Shown piece after piece: positions 1 to 8,855 of a stretch of 53,271 nucleotides of DNA (position 1 is its first letter; each line of letters begins with the position of its first letter). The DNA comes from a virus. The position numbers were made by a program, and so were the translations under genes. The stretch is from the IMG/VR virus record IMGVR_UViG_3300036766_001847, positions 1 through 53,271 of that record; one strand, written 5' to 3'. The notes beneath the pieces are model-generated. The model ran no database searches, had not been told where the DNA came from, and saw only the letters and a program-made list of their open reading frames with translations.

Positions 1-152
1 CGCAAAAACGCGCAGATCCAAAACTCTAAGGGGGGGTACCGCCGCCAGGGTGACCCCAGGATCGACGAAGCCGAGGGGCCCCGACTCCAGCAAGGGCGCT
101 CGCGTCCTGTGCCCGCCGGCGCGACCGATCGGATTCTCGAGATGAGGGCCCG
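1..152. other. Non-coding left end upstream of terminase; possible cos region
   Basis: No convincing gene is seen here. The stretch holds a run of seven Gs at about 30-36 followed by GTACC, and GC-rich sequence up to the terminase start. In HNH-containing cos phages the packaging site lies between the HNH nuclease and the small terminase gene. Here the HNH gene ends at 53218, so this block plus 53219-53271 would be that interval if the edges join. The cos role is inference; no overhang can be seen in sequence alone. Confidence 0.35.
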
Positions 153-662
153 ATGACGAAGTCTTTGCAGCTTGGGGGCGGCCGACCGCGCAAACCGACC
201 GCGCACAAGGCGCTCGCGGGCACCCTGCGTCCGTCCCGGGCGAACCCGGCGGAGCCGCAGCTGCGGGCGATGCCGATCCCGAGTCCGCCGAGGGACCTGA
301 CGAAGTTCGAGCGCCTCGCGTGGCGCGCGCTGAAGGAGATCGTCGACCCGATGAAGGTCGGCACCGCGGCGGACGTGTTCGCGTTCCGGTCGATGGTGGA
401 GGATGCGGGCATGCTCGCGAGCCTGCGCAAGTCGTTCATCGACTCGGGCGGGCAGCCCGTCTACGTCGAGGAGACGAACGCCGGGCCTCAACTGCGCATG
501 CGGCCCGAGGTGCAGGCGATCCCGACCTACCGAAAGCTCCTCCTGCTGCACATGGCGCGGTGGGGCATCGACCCGGCCGACCGACAGAAGGTGATGACCC
601 TCGGGGACGACGGGCCGAAGGTAGACCCGCTCGCCAAGTTCAGGCTCGGGGGTCCGAAGTGA
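153..662 (+). CDS. terS: Phage terminase small subunit, P27 family
   Basis: 169 residues, with ATG at 153 preceded by a weak GAGGG. It has the layout of P27-type small terminases: a basic N-terminus (GGGRPRKPTAHKALAGT), a helical DNA-binding centre (LTKFERLAWRAL), and a C-terminal segment with EVQAIPTYRKLLLLH. Small terminases recognise the packaging site and recruit the large subunit in the cytoplasm. Its stop overlaps the GTG of the large subunit gene (GTGA at 659-662), so the two are translationally coupled. The family call rests on remembered motifs and the neighbour. Confidence 0.88.
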   Translation: MTKSLQLGGGRPRKPTAHKALAGTLRPSRANPAEPQLRAMPIPSPPRDLTKFERLAWRALKEIVDPMKVGTAADVFAFRSMVEDAGMLASLRKSFIDSGGQPVYVEETNAGPQLRMRPEVQAIPTYRKLLLLHMARWGIDPADRQKVMTLGDDGPKVDPLAKFRLGGPK

Positions 663-2548
663 CGAAGGCCTCGGCGAAGAAAGCGGAGACCGGAAAGGCG
701 CGGCCGCGGCGGAAGGCAAAGCCGGCTCCACACGCATCGGGGTTCCGCAATGTCTACGTTGTGCGCGGAATCCAGTACGCCGAGCAGGTGGTTAGCGGGG
801 AGATCTCCGCCTGTAAGTGGGTGCGGCTCGCCTGCCAGCGTCAGCTCAAGGATCTCGAGCGCTGGCGCGCCGAGGAGGCCTACCCCTTTCGGTTCGACGA
901 GGAGGCCGGGGGCCGCGCGGCTGAGTTCTTCGAGCAGCTCCCGCATACCCAGGGCCCGCTCTCGTTCAAACGCGAGGACGGAAGCTGGAACACCTTGGTC
1001 CTCGAGCCGTGGCAGTGCTTCATCGTCACCACCGTGTACGGCTGGATTCGAAAAGACAGCCCCAAGGAGCGACCGACGCGCCGTTTCACGCGCGTATACG
1101 AGGAGATCCCCAGGTCGAACGGCAAGAGCCTGATGCTCTCGGCCGGCCTGCTCTACTCGTTCTCCGAACGAGAGCAGGGGGTCGAGGCCTACTCGGCGGC
1201 GGTCGATCGCGAGCAGGCGGCGAAGGTCTACGGCGAGGCCACTGCGATGCTGGTCAAGAGGCCGGAGCTCTCCAACGCCCTGGGCCTCGAGACGAGCGCG
1301 CACACCATCTTTCAGAAAGCGACCCATTCGAAGGCGCTTCCGCTCTCCCGCGAGGCGAAAAAGACCGGCGACGGGATGAACATCTACTTCGCTGCGGTGG
1401 ACGAGCTGCACGCGCACCCTACGCGCGAGGTTTGGGACGTGCTCGACACCGGCACCGGCAAGCGCGGGGGCAACGCGCTCATCTGGATCATCACCACCGC
1501 CGGGTTCGACACCGCGGGCGTCTGCTACGAGAAGCGCGGCTACGTGACGAAGGTGCTCGAGGGCATCATCAAGGACGAGACCTGGTTCGCGATCATCTAC
1601 ACGCTCGACGAGGGCGAGGAGTGGGAAGACGAGGAATGCCGCACGGCGTGCGCAGATCACTCGTTCAAGGGCTGTCTTTGGCGGAAGGCGAACCCGAACT
1701 GGGGCGTTTCGGTAGACCCGATCGACTTCGAGTCGAAGATGATGCGCGGCATCCAGGTCGCGTCGGAGCGGAACGGGATTCTCACGAAGCACCTGGGCAT
1801 CTGGTGCAACGCCGACGTGGCATGGATGGACATGCTCGCCTGGGACAAGTGCGCCGACCCGGAGCTGCGGGTGGAGGATTTCGCGCGGCAGCCGTGCGTG
1901 ATCGGGCTGGACCTCGCGAGCAAGATCGACCTGGTCGCCGACGCGAGGCTCTTCTACCGTGACCTCCCCGCGGGAGTGAACGCCAAGGGCGAACCCAAGG
2001 TCGACCGACACTTCTACCTCTTCCTCAAGACCCAGTTGCCCGAGGCGGCGGTCCGCGACAGCAATAACTCGCAGTATGAGGGCTGGGTGCGAGAGGGGTG
2101 GATCCAGGCGACGCCCGGGGACGTGACCGACTTCGATTTGGTCCGCGACGACGTCCTAGCCGCCGCCGATTCCTTCGACCTGCGCGAGATCGCCTTCGAC
2201 CCGTGGCAGGCCACTCAGCTCGCGAACGAGCTCGGGGCCCGTGGGCAGAAGATGGTCGAAGTCCGGCCGACGGTGCAGAACTTCTCCGAGCCGATGAAGG
2301 AACTGGAGGCGCTGGTGCGCGGCGGGCGGTTCCACCACAACGGCAACCCGGCGATGCGGTGGATGGTCTCGAACGTCGTCTGCCACCGCGACGCGAAGGA
2401 CAACATCTACCCGCGCAAGGCGCACAACGAGAACAAGATCGACGGGCCGGTGGCCACCATCATGGCGCTCAACCGCGCGCTGCTCGCGCCGGCCGACGCG
2501 CCCGGCGATTCCTACCTCTCTCGGCGCGACATCGTGGTCCTCGGCTGA
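659..2548 (+). CDS. terL: Phage terminase large subunit
   Basis: 629 residues from GTG 659; the frame is open further upstream but that part is a shadow of the small subunit gene. It is the packaging motor and genome-cutting nuclease. A Walker A-like segment IPRSNGKS lies at about residues 150-157, Walker B YFAAVDEL at 243-250, an ITTAG coupling motif shortly after, and a GLD acidic nuclease motif at D418 followed by further Asp residues. These are typical of the HK97/T5-like TerL ATPase-nuclease. Length is normal. The GTGA overlap with the small subunit decides the start. Confidence 0.93.
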   Translation: MTKASAKKAETGKARPRRKAKPAPHASGFRNVYVVRGIQYAEQVVSGEISACKWVRLACQRQLKDLERWRAEEAYPFRFDEEAGGRAAEFFEQLPHTQGPLSFKREDGSWNTLVLEPWQCFIVTTVYGWIRKDSPKERPTRRFTRVYEEIPRSNGKSLMLSAGLLYSFSEREQGVEAYSAAVDREQAAKVYGEATAMLVKRPELSNALGLETSAHTIFQKATHSKALPLSREAKKTGDGMNIYFAAVDELHAHPTREVWDVLDTGTGKRGGNALIWIITTAGFDTAGVCYEKRGYVTKVLEGIIKDETWFAIIYTLDEGEEWEDEECRTACADHSFKGCLWRKANPNWGVSVDPIDFESKMMRGIQVASERNGILTKHLGIWCNADVAWMDMLAWDKCADPELRVEDFARQPCVIGLDLASKIDLVADARLFYRDLPAGVNAKGEPKVDRHFYLFLKTQLPEAAVRDSNNSQYEGWVREGWIQATPGDVTDFDLVRDDVLAAADSFDLREIAFDPWQATQLANELGARGQKMVEVRPTVQNFSEPMKELEALVRGGRFHHNGNPAMRWMVSNVVCHRDAKDNIYPRKAHNENKIDGPVATIMALNRALLAPADAPGDSYLSRRDIVVLG

Positions 2549-2567
2549 GCGGACAAGGAGCGAACCA

Positions 2568-2786
2568 ATGGCGGACAGAAACAGCGCGGCGATTTTTGGT
2601 GAGGTCTTCAAGGCATGCGCTGCCGAGGGTGAGGCCGGCAAGCGCATCGCGGCGAAGCTGTGGCCGATGTGCAATGAGTTCGACTTCACCGACGACCAAA
2701 TGGACGCGGACGAGGCGCTGCTCGCGCTCGGCCTTGCGCGTCCCGTAGCCGATCGCGACGAGGACGTGATCACGATGCTCCGATAG
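2568..2786 (+). CDS. Small acidic hypothetical protein
   Basis: 72 residues with no family I recognise. Its ATG follows an AAGGAGCG ribosome site by a few bases. The sequence is acidic towards the C-terminus (DDQMDADEALLALG, DRDEDV) and has no membrane segment or cysteine cluster. It lies between the large terminase and a Cys-rich protein on the same strand with short gaps, so it probably belongs to the packaging operon. Coding is supported by the good ribosome site and tight spacing only. Confidence 0.6.
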   Translation: MADRNSAAIFGEVFKACAAEGEAGKRIAAKLWPMCNEFDFTDDQMDADEALLALGLARPVADRDEDVITMLR

Positions 2787-2799
2787 AAAGGCGAAGACG

Positions 2800-3648
2800 A
2801 TGACCCTTTGCACCCCCGACCCGAAGCCCCTCACCATCGCCGAGCTCGACGTCATCGAGTCGAAGGCGCACGCGGCGATCTGCGATCCACAGAACGGCTG
2901 GTATGCGGAAGACGTGCCACGCGTCGTGGCCGAGGTGCGCCGTCTTCACCGCCACTCGGCCGCGGCGATGCTAGCGATGTTCGATCTGACCTACGACCTG
3001 GTCGACGGCCAGCGCGTCTGCCGCAACTGCGGCGCAGAGAAGAACGACTACCACGGCGGACATGTTCCGGGCTGCGAGGTCGGCGATGCGATGGAGGCCG
3101 CGCATGACTTCGTAGTGGGAACGCGCTGCCCATGCTGCGGCCGAAATGGAGAGCCGCGCACGGACGAAGAGGTGAAGACCTCCTCGTGCACCGACTGCGG
3201 CAGGCCTCTTCCCATGAAGTACGCCCCCGGCTGCCGAATGGCAGCGCTGACCCGGCCCCGGCCGCGCATTCGCGATCTGCGCGAAGAGCAACGGCTCCGC
3301 GCCGCTCTCGAAGCCGTCGAGTGGTCCGAAGGTCCCGAGGGCGAGGTATGCGCAGCATGCGAGCGGTACAAGGACGAGGGGGCGCACCGACCCGACTGCA
3401 AGGTCGCCGCGGCGCTCGGCCGGCCGACGCGGAGCGACGCCGAACAGCATGCGCTGAACAAAGCGAAGTGCGACGCCGAGCATGAGCGGATCGACGCAGA
3501 GCTAGCGATCCATGGGAAGCGGCTGAACTGCAACCACCGCTGCGTCACCCCGCGCTTCACTCCGGGCGACCCACCGACGGCTACGGTGGTCTGCACCGAA
3601 TGCGGCGCGGACGTCGGCATTCGGGTCGACGTCGTCGTCGACCCATAG
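2800..3648 (+). CDS. Cys-rich zinc-ribbon protein of unknown function
   Basis: 282 residues beginning at ATG 2800 after GAAAGGCGAAG. At least four CxxC-type clusters are visible (CRNCGAEKN, CPCCGRNG with CTDCGRP, CAACERYKD, and CTECGAD near the end), several followed by H-x-x-x-C, which suggests repeated small zinc-binding modules. No catalytic motif is seen. Similar Cys-rich proteins are common in this phage (39710, 45493, 47421, 48837), so this may be part of a lineage-wide set. Function is not known. Confidence 0.7.
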   Translation: MTLCTPDPKPLTIAELDVIESKAHAAICDPQNGWYAEDVPRVVAEVRRLHRHSAAAMLAMFDLTYDLVDGQRVCRNCGAEKNDYHGGHVPGCEVGDAMEAAHDFVVGTRCPCCGRNGEPRTDEEVKTSSCTDCGRPLPMKYAPGCRMAALTRPRPRIRDLREEQRLRAALEAVEWSEGPEGEVCAACERYKDEGAHRPDCKVAAALGRPTRSDAEQHALNKAKCDAEHERIDAELAIHGKRLNCNHRCVTPRFTPGDPPTATVVCTECGADVGIRVDVVVDP

Positions 3649-3652
3649 CCCA

Positions 3653-3673
3653 GTCCACGACCGAGGGCAGGAT
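3653..3673 (+). promoter_or_regulatory. Late-block motif copy A (GTCCAC-N9-CAGGAT)
   Basis: First of seven copies of a 21-base element consisting of GTCCACG, a CC pair, a GG pair and GAGGAT with fixed internal spacing. Here the right half is CAGGAT. It starts four bases after a TAG stop and ends 11 bases before the ATG of the small membrane gene at 3685, which leads into the portal gene. The element itself is directly seen; its role as promoter or operator is inference. Confidence 0.7.
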
Positions 3674-3684
3674 GTCGGTCGAGC

Positions 3685-3876
3685 ATGAGCCCGACCACCG
3701 ACGCCAGGAAGCCGCCGCGCGCGGCCGCGCTCGTTCGTAGCTTCGTCATCGACGGCTCGATCTTGGCCGGCGCCGGGCTCCTGGGCTACGGGGCCTGGCT
3801 CGCCTACCGCCCGGCTGGGTTTCTCGTCGCCGGCGCGCTCTTCCTCGCTGCAGGGCTGAAGGCAACCCGCAAATGA
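3685..3876 (+). CDS. Small membrane protein
   Basis: 63 residues with a basic N-terminus and two hydrophobic stretches (about residues 24-40 and 44-58, the second FLVAGALFLAAGL). It is likely an inner-membrane peptide with two short segments, or a helical hairpin. It ends in an ATGA overlap with the portal gene at 3873-3876, so it is co-translated with it. A membrane protein immediately ahead of the portal is unusual in HK97-like modules. Function is unknown; superinfection exclusion would only be a guess. Confidence 0.6.
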   Translation: MSPTTDARKPPRAAALVRSFVIDGSILAGAGLLGYGAWLAYRPAGFLVAGALFLAAGLKATRK

Positions 3877-6269
3877 GCCTCTTCGAAACGCTCTTCGGCG
3901 GCCGTCAGGAAGAAAAGGTGGCCGACGCATCGGCCCTCACCTGGACCGAGCTGCTCGGCTTCCCGTCGTCGAAGACCGGCGTCTCGGTGACCTGGCAGAC
4001 CGCCCTGCGGGTCTCGGTCGTCTGGGCCTGCTGCAGGGTGCTCTGCGAGGACGTCGGCAAGGTGCCGCTCAAGCTGATGCGGTCGAACCCCGACGGCTCG
4101 ACGGAGATCTGCCGCACCCATCCGCTGCACCGGGTGCTCTCGAGGAACCCGAACGAGTGGCAGACCTCGATGGAATGGAGGATGACCCAGCTCCTCCACG
4201 CCCTCCTCGCGCGCGGCGGCTACTCCTGGATCAACCGGAGCTCCGAAGGCGAGGTGCTCGAGCTGATTCCGCTGATGCCACAGTTCGTAATCCCGAAGAG
4301 GGACCGGAACTGGAACATCACCTACGAGGTCCGCGACATCGACGGTACGATCGCCATCCTCCCGCGCGAATCCGTGCACGTTCTCCACGGCCTTTCCTGG
4401 GACGGGCTGAACGGGCTCGACGTGACGTACCAGGGCGGCGAGGCCATCGGGCTGTCGATCGCCACCGAGGAGACGCAGGCCCGCCTGCACGGGCAGGGGA
4501 CGCGGCCCGGCGGGGTCATCACGACGACCTCGAAGCTCGACGACAAGCAGATCGACCGCCTCAAGCTGCAGTTCGCGAATAACTACTCGGGCGTGGCCAA
4601 CGCCTTCAAGACGCTGCTGCTCGACAACGGCCTGGAGTTCAAGCCATGGGCGATGAGCGGCGTCGACGCGCAGCACCTCGAGTGCGTTGTGCCCGGCACG
4701 CTGGTCTCGATGGCTGACGGGACGAGACTGCCCGTTGAGGCTCTTCGGGTCGGGGATCGGGTAGTTGGGTGGGCCGATGGCCCGGTTGCGGCTCGCGTTG
4801 CCGCGATCGGCCGGCCGCCCACGAAAGACCTCGTCCGCGTGACGACCGCGCGCGGCCGCACGATCACCTGCTCTTCGGACCACCCCTTCCTTTCGATGAA
4901 GTCGCTGCGCACGCCCGGCTCCCGTCCGGTGAAGAGTCCGCCCGAATGGGTGAAGGCCGGCGAGATCGGCCCGGGCCAGTATGTGCGCGTGGGACTTGGT
5001 CACGTTGCTGCCGACTGCGCCACCCTCGATTCCGACGTCGCCTGGTTTCTTGGGGCGATGGTGGGGAACGGTTACATCCGGGGCGGCGGGTGCTCCTTGT
5101 CCACCATCGATCCGGGCGTCATCGCGAAGGCGGAGGCGGTCGTCCGGAGCCAGGGCGGGTGGCTGAAGCAAAGCAACTCGCGGCCACAGGACTTCTTCAT
5201 CGCCACCGGCGGGAAGGGAACGAGTCGTCGCGGCGGGGCGCTCCGACAGCTTTTCAACCGCGCAGGCCTCGTCGGCTCCCATTCGCACACGAAGCGCGTG
5301 CCGGACATGGTCATGGCGGCCGGACCGACCGCGTGGCGCGCGTTCCTCTCCGGCTACCTCGACACCGATGGCACGATCGGAAAGGTCAAAGGCAAGGCGC
5401 CGCTGGTCTCGTGGGGCAGCACGAGCCGCGCGCTTCTCGACGACAGCCAGCACCTTCTCGCCTCTCTCGGAGTGCAATCGGCGATCTACAAGGTCGGCGC
5501 CGGCGGTCGCCGGATGGTGTGCGGTCAGGAATGCGACACGCAGCCCTCCTGGCAACTCGTCGTCTACGGAGCCTCACAGCTCGCGCAGCTCGCGCGACTT
5601 CTGTCCCCCGCGCATTCCGAGAAGGCGTCGCGACTGGTGGAGGTTGGTTCACACCCGCCAAGCCGGTATGGGCAGAACAACGTCCTCTTCGACCGGGTCC
5701 TCTCGGTCGAGCGACTCGGTCGAGGCGAAACGATCGGCGTCGAGATCGAGGGCATCCACACGCACGTGACGAACGGCCTCGTCACGCACAACACCCGCCG
5801 CCACCAGGTCGAGGAGGTATGCCGCTTCTTCCGCGTGTTCCCGGCGATGGTCGGCTTCAGCGACAAGGCGACCACGTACGCGAGCGCCGACGCCTTCCTC
5901 AACGCCCACGTCACGCACTCGCTGATGCCATGGATCACTCTCTGGGAACAGGCGATCGACCGCGACCTGCTCACCTCGGACGAGATCGAGAACGGTTTTC
6001 ACTCCAAGTTCGTGATGCAGGGCCTTCTGCGCGGCGACGCGAAGAGCCGGGCCCTCTTCTACGAGTCGGCCATCACGAAGGGTTGCTGGATGACCCGGAA
6101 CGAGGCGCGCCGGCTCGAGGACCTCGACCCCATCGACGGCCTCGACGACATGCTGCGGCCGCTCAACATGCAGGCGGAGGCTGACGGTCCGCCTGCGCCG
6201 GGAGACCCCGCGGACCCGGCCGATCCCACGGCGGACGACCCGACCGTTCCCGACCCCGGCGCCGAGTAG
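3873..6269 (+). CDS. HK97-type portal protein interrupted by an intein
   Basis: 798-residue precursor. Residues 1-270 and 641-798 join into a 428-residue HK97-type portal, which forms the dodecameric DNA gateway of the head. Recognisable parts are the N-terminal VWACCRVLCEDVGKVPLKL block, the LIPLMPQFV and HGLSWDGLNGLD segments, and the C-terminal GFSDKATTYASADAF block. Residues 271-640 are an intein that must splice out to give a working portal. The ATG overlaps the previous stop. The C-terminus is Pro/Asp-rich (DPADPADPTADD). Placement between terminase and protease is the standard order. Confidence 0.93.
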   Translation: MSLFETLFGGRQEEKVADASALTWTELLGFPSSKTGVSVTWQTALRVSVVWACCRVLCEDVGKVPLKLMRSNPDGSTEICRTHPLHRVLSRNPNEWQTSMEWRMTQLLHALLARGGYSWINRSSEGEVLELIPLMPQFVIPKRDRNWNITYEVRDIDGTIAILPRESVHVLHGLSWDGLNGLDVTYQGGEAIGLSIATEETQARLHGQGTRPGGVITTTSKLDDKQIDRLKLQFANNYSGVANAFKTLLLDNGLEFKPWAMSGVDAQHLECVVPGTLVSMADGTRLPVEALRVGDRVVGWADGPVAARVAAIGRPPTKDLVRVTTARGRTITCSSDHPFLSMKSLRTPGSRPVKSPPEWVKAGEIGPGQYVRVGLGHVAADCATLDSDVAWFLGAMVGNGYIRGGGCSLSTIDPGVIAKAEAVVRSQGGWLKQSNSRPQDFFIATGGKGTSRRGGALRQLFNRAGLVGSHSHTKRVPDMVMAAGPTAWRAFLSGYLDTDGTIGKVKGKAPLVSWGSTSRALLDDSQHLLASLGVQSAIYKVGAGGRRMVCGQECDTQPSWQLVVYGASQLAQLARLLSPAHSEKASRLVEVGSHPPSRYGQNNVLFDRVLSVERLGRGETIGVEIEGIHTHVTNGLVTHNTRRHQVEEVCRFFRVFPAMVGFSDKATTYASADAFLNAHVTHSLMPWITLWEQAIDRDLLTSDEIENGFHSKFVMQGLLRGDAKSRALFYESAITKGCWMTRNEARRLEDLDPIDGLDDMLRPLNMQAEADGPPAPGDPADPADPTADDPTVPDPGAE
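4683..5792 (+). other. Intein with LAGLIDADG homing endonuclease domain, inside portal
   Basis: 370 residues (271-640 of the precursor). It starts with Cys (CVVPGTLVSMADG, block A), has a block B-like ITCSSDHPFL, and ends GIHTHVTNGLVTHN with terminal His-Asn followed by Thr as the +1 extein residue. These are all hallmarks of a splicing-competent intein. The centre carries two LAGLIDADG-type helices: WFLGAMVGNGYI (about 391-402) and FLSGYLDTDGTI (about 491-502). The first has Asn399 where the metal-binding acidic residue is expected; the second keeps Asp499. Splicing is therefore likely but endonuclease activity is doubtful. Confidence 0.93.
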
Positions 6270-6278
6270 CGGCACCCG

Positions 6279-6593
6279 ATGGCAACGCTCTTCGAGCCCT
6301 TCGAGGTCCGTTTCCCGCAGGACCCGATCGTCGAGGTGAACGAGCCGCGACCTGGGTTGCTGAAGAGGATCGCGCGGTGGTGGGGCGCGATGGCGGATCG
6401 CACCTGCCCGCGCTGCGGCGGCGTCTTCCGGCCGCTCAGCCCCGGTGCGCGCGGTGGCTACTCTCCGAAGCCGCTGTGCCAGGAATGCGACACGCTGGCG
6501 CGAGCGCATCCGCCGCAGGGCGGAAGCGGGCTCGTGCTACCGCGGCCGCTCCCGACATCGCTACCCGGGCCCGGGCGGCGCACGAGCTACTGA
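6279..6593 (+). CDS. Small zinc-ribbon hypothetical protein
   Basis: 104 residues. One four-Cys zinc ribbon is visible in the middle (CPRCGGVFRPL, then CQEC about 28 residues on), followed by a Pro/Gly-rich tail. It lies between portal and protease with ten bases to the portal stop. No family is recognised. The start at ATG 6279 gives the longest sensible product; an internal ATG at 6390 would still include the ribbon. It could bind DNA or protein; nothing in the sequence decides. Confidence 0.6.
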   Translation: MATLFEPFEVRFPQDPIVEVNEPRPGLLKRIARWWGAMADRTCPRCGGVFRPLSPGARGGYSPKPLCQECDTLARAHPPQGGSGLVLPRPLPTSLPGPGRRTSY

Positions 6594-6628
6594 CTCTCCC
6601 CTCCTCAGTCGCCGGGCGCGAAAGAGCT

Positions 6629-6649
6629 GTCCACGGCCCGGGAGAGGAT
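6629..6649 (+). promoter_or_regulatory. Late-block motif copy B (GTCCAC-N9-GAGGAT)
   Basis: Second copy, a perfect match to the consensus, preceded by GCGAAAGAGCT, which is shared with copy C and partly with copy E. It lies in the gap after the zinc-ribbon gene and ends 10 bases before ATG 6660 of the protease gene, so it heads the protease-capsid block. An ATG inside the element (6648) is in frame with the protease, but using it would place the start within the motif. Confidence 0.75.
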
Positions 6650-6659
6650 GCCTCTCGTC

Positions 6660-7406
6660 ATGGACCTCGCAACTCCTCCCGGGTTCGAAGAGCGGCTCGT
6701 CGCCAAGCCATACACGGTCAAGACGACCGACGATCTCGGTTCGTTCGAGGGCCTCGGCGCGGTCTTCAACGACGTCCACCCGACCAGCTCCTGGGCGCTC
6801 CCAGGCGACTGGAAGGACCGCATCATGCCGGGCGCGTTCATGAAGACGCTCGACGCCCAGAAGCGCATGGGCGTGATGCCCGCGATGCTTTTTATGCACG
6901 AGCGGGGCAACGTCGTCGGGGCCTGGCGCGAGATGGGCGAGACCGGCGCGGGCCTCCACGCCTCGGGCCAGTGCTCGCTGAGCGCGAAGACCTCGTCCGG
7001 CGCCGGCATCCACGAGCTGATGAAGATGGGCGCTCTCAACGCCCTGTCGATCGGCTTCCGGGTCCGCAAGGCCGAGGCCGACAACGACAAGAAGATTCGC
7101 TCCATCCTCGACGTCGAGCTCAACGAGCTCTCGATCGTCGACATCCCGGGTATCCCCCGGGCGCGCATCACCGACGTGAAGTCGGGCGGCGCGAAGAGCA
7201 TCAGGTTTCTCGAGATGGTCCTGCGCGACGCCGGCCTATCCCGAGAAGAAGCCAAGGCCGTGTTGGCCCAAGGCTTCGGCGCCCTGCGCGACGTTGCGGC
7301 GCCAGACGACGGCTCGAGCCTGCGCGAAGCAGGTGGGGACGGCGAAACCATCGACGACGCCTTCGTGGCGGGCCTGAAAGAGTTCGCCGCGGCAGTTCAC
7401 CCGTAG
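6660..7406 (+). CDS. Prohead maturation protease, HK97/S78 family
   Basis: 248 residues from ATG 6660; an in-frame ATG at 6648 lies inside the regulatory motif and is less likely. The serine protease triad of the S78 (herpes-like) family can be placed: His80 in FMHERGN, Ser130 in NALSIGF, and an acidic residue in VELNELSIVDIPG. It cleaves the capsid scaffold domain during prohead maturation. The first ~165 residues are the protease; the Gly/Asp-rich tail (about 175-248) may be scaffolding. The major capsid gene follows after 18 bases. Confidence 0.9.
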   Translation: MDLATPPGFEERLVAKPYTVKTTDDLGSFEGLGAVFNDVHPTSSWALPGDWKDRIMPGAFMKTLDAQKRMGVMPAMLFMHERGNVVGAWREMGETGAGLHASGQCSLSAKTSSGAGIHELMKMGALNALSIGFRVRKAEADNDKKIRSILDVELNELSIVDIPGIPRARITDVKSGGAKSIRFLEMVLRDAGLSREEAKAVLAQGFGALRDVAAPDDGSSLREAGGDGETIDDAFVAGLKEFAAAVHP

Positions 7407-7424
7407 GTTTCGGAGCACCCCACC

Positions 7425-8744
7425 ATGGCGGACCAGGACGAAGCGAAGAAGGCCCTCGAAGAGCTGAGCAAGAACTTCAAGGAGTTCCGCGAGGTCAACG
7501 ACAAGCGGCTCGAGGCGCTGAAGGCCGAGCGCGCGACGTCGGACTTCGACGAGAAGCTCGACCGCATCAACGAGTCGATGGCCAAGCAGGAGCGCGTGCA
7601 GCGCGACTTCCTCCGCACCCAGGAAGCGGCCGCCGCCAAGCACGAGGCCGCGGAGGCCGAGTTCAAGGCGCGCCAGCAGGAATCGGAGCGCAAGCTCGAG
7701 GCGCGCGTCAACCGCCTGGTGCTCGGCATCCCGGGCGCCAACGACGGCGAGTCGACCTCCGACGAGAGGTTGAAGCGTCGGGCATACGTGAACTACCTCC
7801 GCAAGGACACCAAGGGCCTGAGCGGCGAGGAGATGAAGGTCCTCGTCGAGGCTGGCGACCCGACCGGCGGCTATCTCGCGCCGCCCACGTTCGTCACCGA
7901 GATCATCAAGGCGGTGGTCCTGTTCTCGCCGATGCGCCCGCTCGTGACCGTGCGCCAGAGCAGCTCGGCCGAACTCCAGCTGCCCAAGAGGACGCAGACC
8001 GCCGCGGCGACCCGCGTCGGCGAGGCGTCGACCCGGACCGAGTCGCAGAACCCCGGATGGGGCCTGCTGAAGATCACATCGCCCGAGATGTACGCCGAGG
8101 CGCGCGTGAGCCAGGCCAACCTCGAGGACTCGGCCTTCAACCTCGAGCAGCTGCTCACCGACGAGTTCTCCGAGCAGTTCGGCGTCAAGGAGGGGGCCGA
8201 GGTCATCAGCGGCACCGGCGTGAATCAGTGCCTGGGCTTCCTCGACGCCAACGCGGCCGGGCCGGGCGTGCCGATCGCCTACACCCCGTCGACCCAGGCG
8301 GCGACCATCGCCAGCGCCGCGGCCGGTAACGCGGGCCAGGGCGACGGGCTCATCGACCTGTTCCACACGGTGAAGACGGCGTATGCCGCCCGCGGCACCT
8401 GGTGCCTGAATCGCAACTCGCTGGGCAAGGTGCGCAGCCTGAAGGACACCCAGGGGCACTACCTCTGGCAGCCGGGCATCGCGACCTCCTCGCCCCCGAC
8501 CATCCTGGGAGCGCCGTACGTCGAATGCCCGGACATGCCGAACGAGGGCGCCAACACCTTCCCGATCGCCTTCGGAGACTGGAAGCGGGCGTACACCCTG
8601 GTCGACCGCATCGAGATGGCCATCGTCCGCGACCCGTACACCGTGGCTTCGTCCGGCCAGGTCAAGTTCTTCGCGCGCCGCCGGGTCGGCGGCCAGGTGG
8701 TCTTGGGAGAGGCCATCAGGTTGTACAAGTGTGCCTCCACGTAG
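7425..8744 (+). CDS. HK97-fold major capsid protein
   Basis: 439 residues. The first ~105 are strongly charged and coiled-coil forming (KKALEELSKNFKEF, KQERVQRDFLRTQEAAAAKHEAA interrupted here and there), matching the delta/scaffold domain removed by the S78 protease. The rest has HK97 capsid landmarks: GGYLAPPTFVTEIIK, LFSPMRPLVTV, the ISGTGVNQ loop, TWCLNRNSLGKVRSLKD and a GAPYVECPDMP segment. Place and order (portal, protease, capsid) are canonical. A strong hairpin follows the stop, consistent with an abundant transcript end or mRNA protection. Confidence 0.95.
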   Translation: MADQDEAKKALEELSKNFKEFREVNDKRLEALKAERATSDFDEKLDRINESMAKQERVQRDFLRTQEAAAAKHEAAEAEFKARQQESERKLEARVNRLVLGIPGANDGESTSDERLKRRAYVNYLRKDTKGLSGEEMKVLVEAGDPTGGYLAPPTFVTEIIKAVVLFSPMRPLVTVRQSSSAELQLPKRTQTAAATRVGEASTRTESQNPGWGLLKITSPEMYAEARVSQANLEDSAFNLEQLLTDEFSEQFGVKEGAEVISGTGVNQCLGFLDANAAGPGVPIAYTPSTQAATIASAAAGNAGQGDGLIDLFHTVKTAYAARGTWCLNRNSLGKVRSLKDTQGHYLWQPGIATSSPPTILGAPYVECPDMPNEGANTFPIAFGDWKRAYTLVDRIEMAIVRDPYTVASSGQVKFFARRRVGGQVVLGEAIRLYKCAST

Positions 8745-8754
8745 TCGACGCCCT

Positions 8755-8788
8755 GATGGGGCGGCCCAGCTGAACCGGCCGCCCCATC
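8755..8788 (+). terminator. Strong hairpin after the capsid gene
   Basis: A perfect 12-bp stem (GATGGGGCGGCC at 8755-8766 with GGCCGCCCCATC at 8777-8788) and a 10-base loop, starting 10 bases after the capsid stop. There is no T-run, so it may act as a leaky terminator or as a stabilising 3' end for capsid mRNA rather than a full stop. Confidence 0.7.
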
Positions 8789-8855
8789 GCCCAGCCCGGA
8801 CCCCCTTTCCCCCAACCCTTTCCAGAACCGCGCAGCACCCCGCGAGGAACCAAAA

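Noticed and set aside
320-658. Upstream extension of the large terminase frame
   Set aside because: The extra ~113 codons overlap the small terminase gene and have shadow composition; GTG 659 with GTGA overlap is the natural start.
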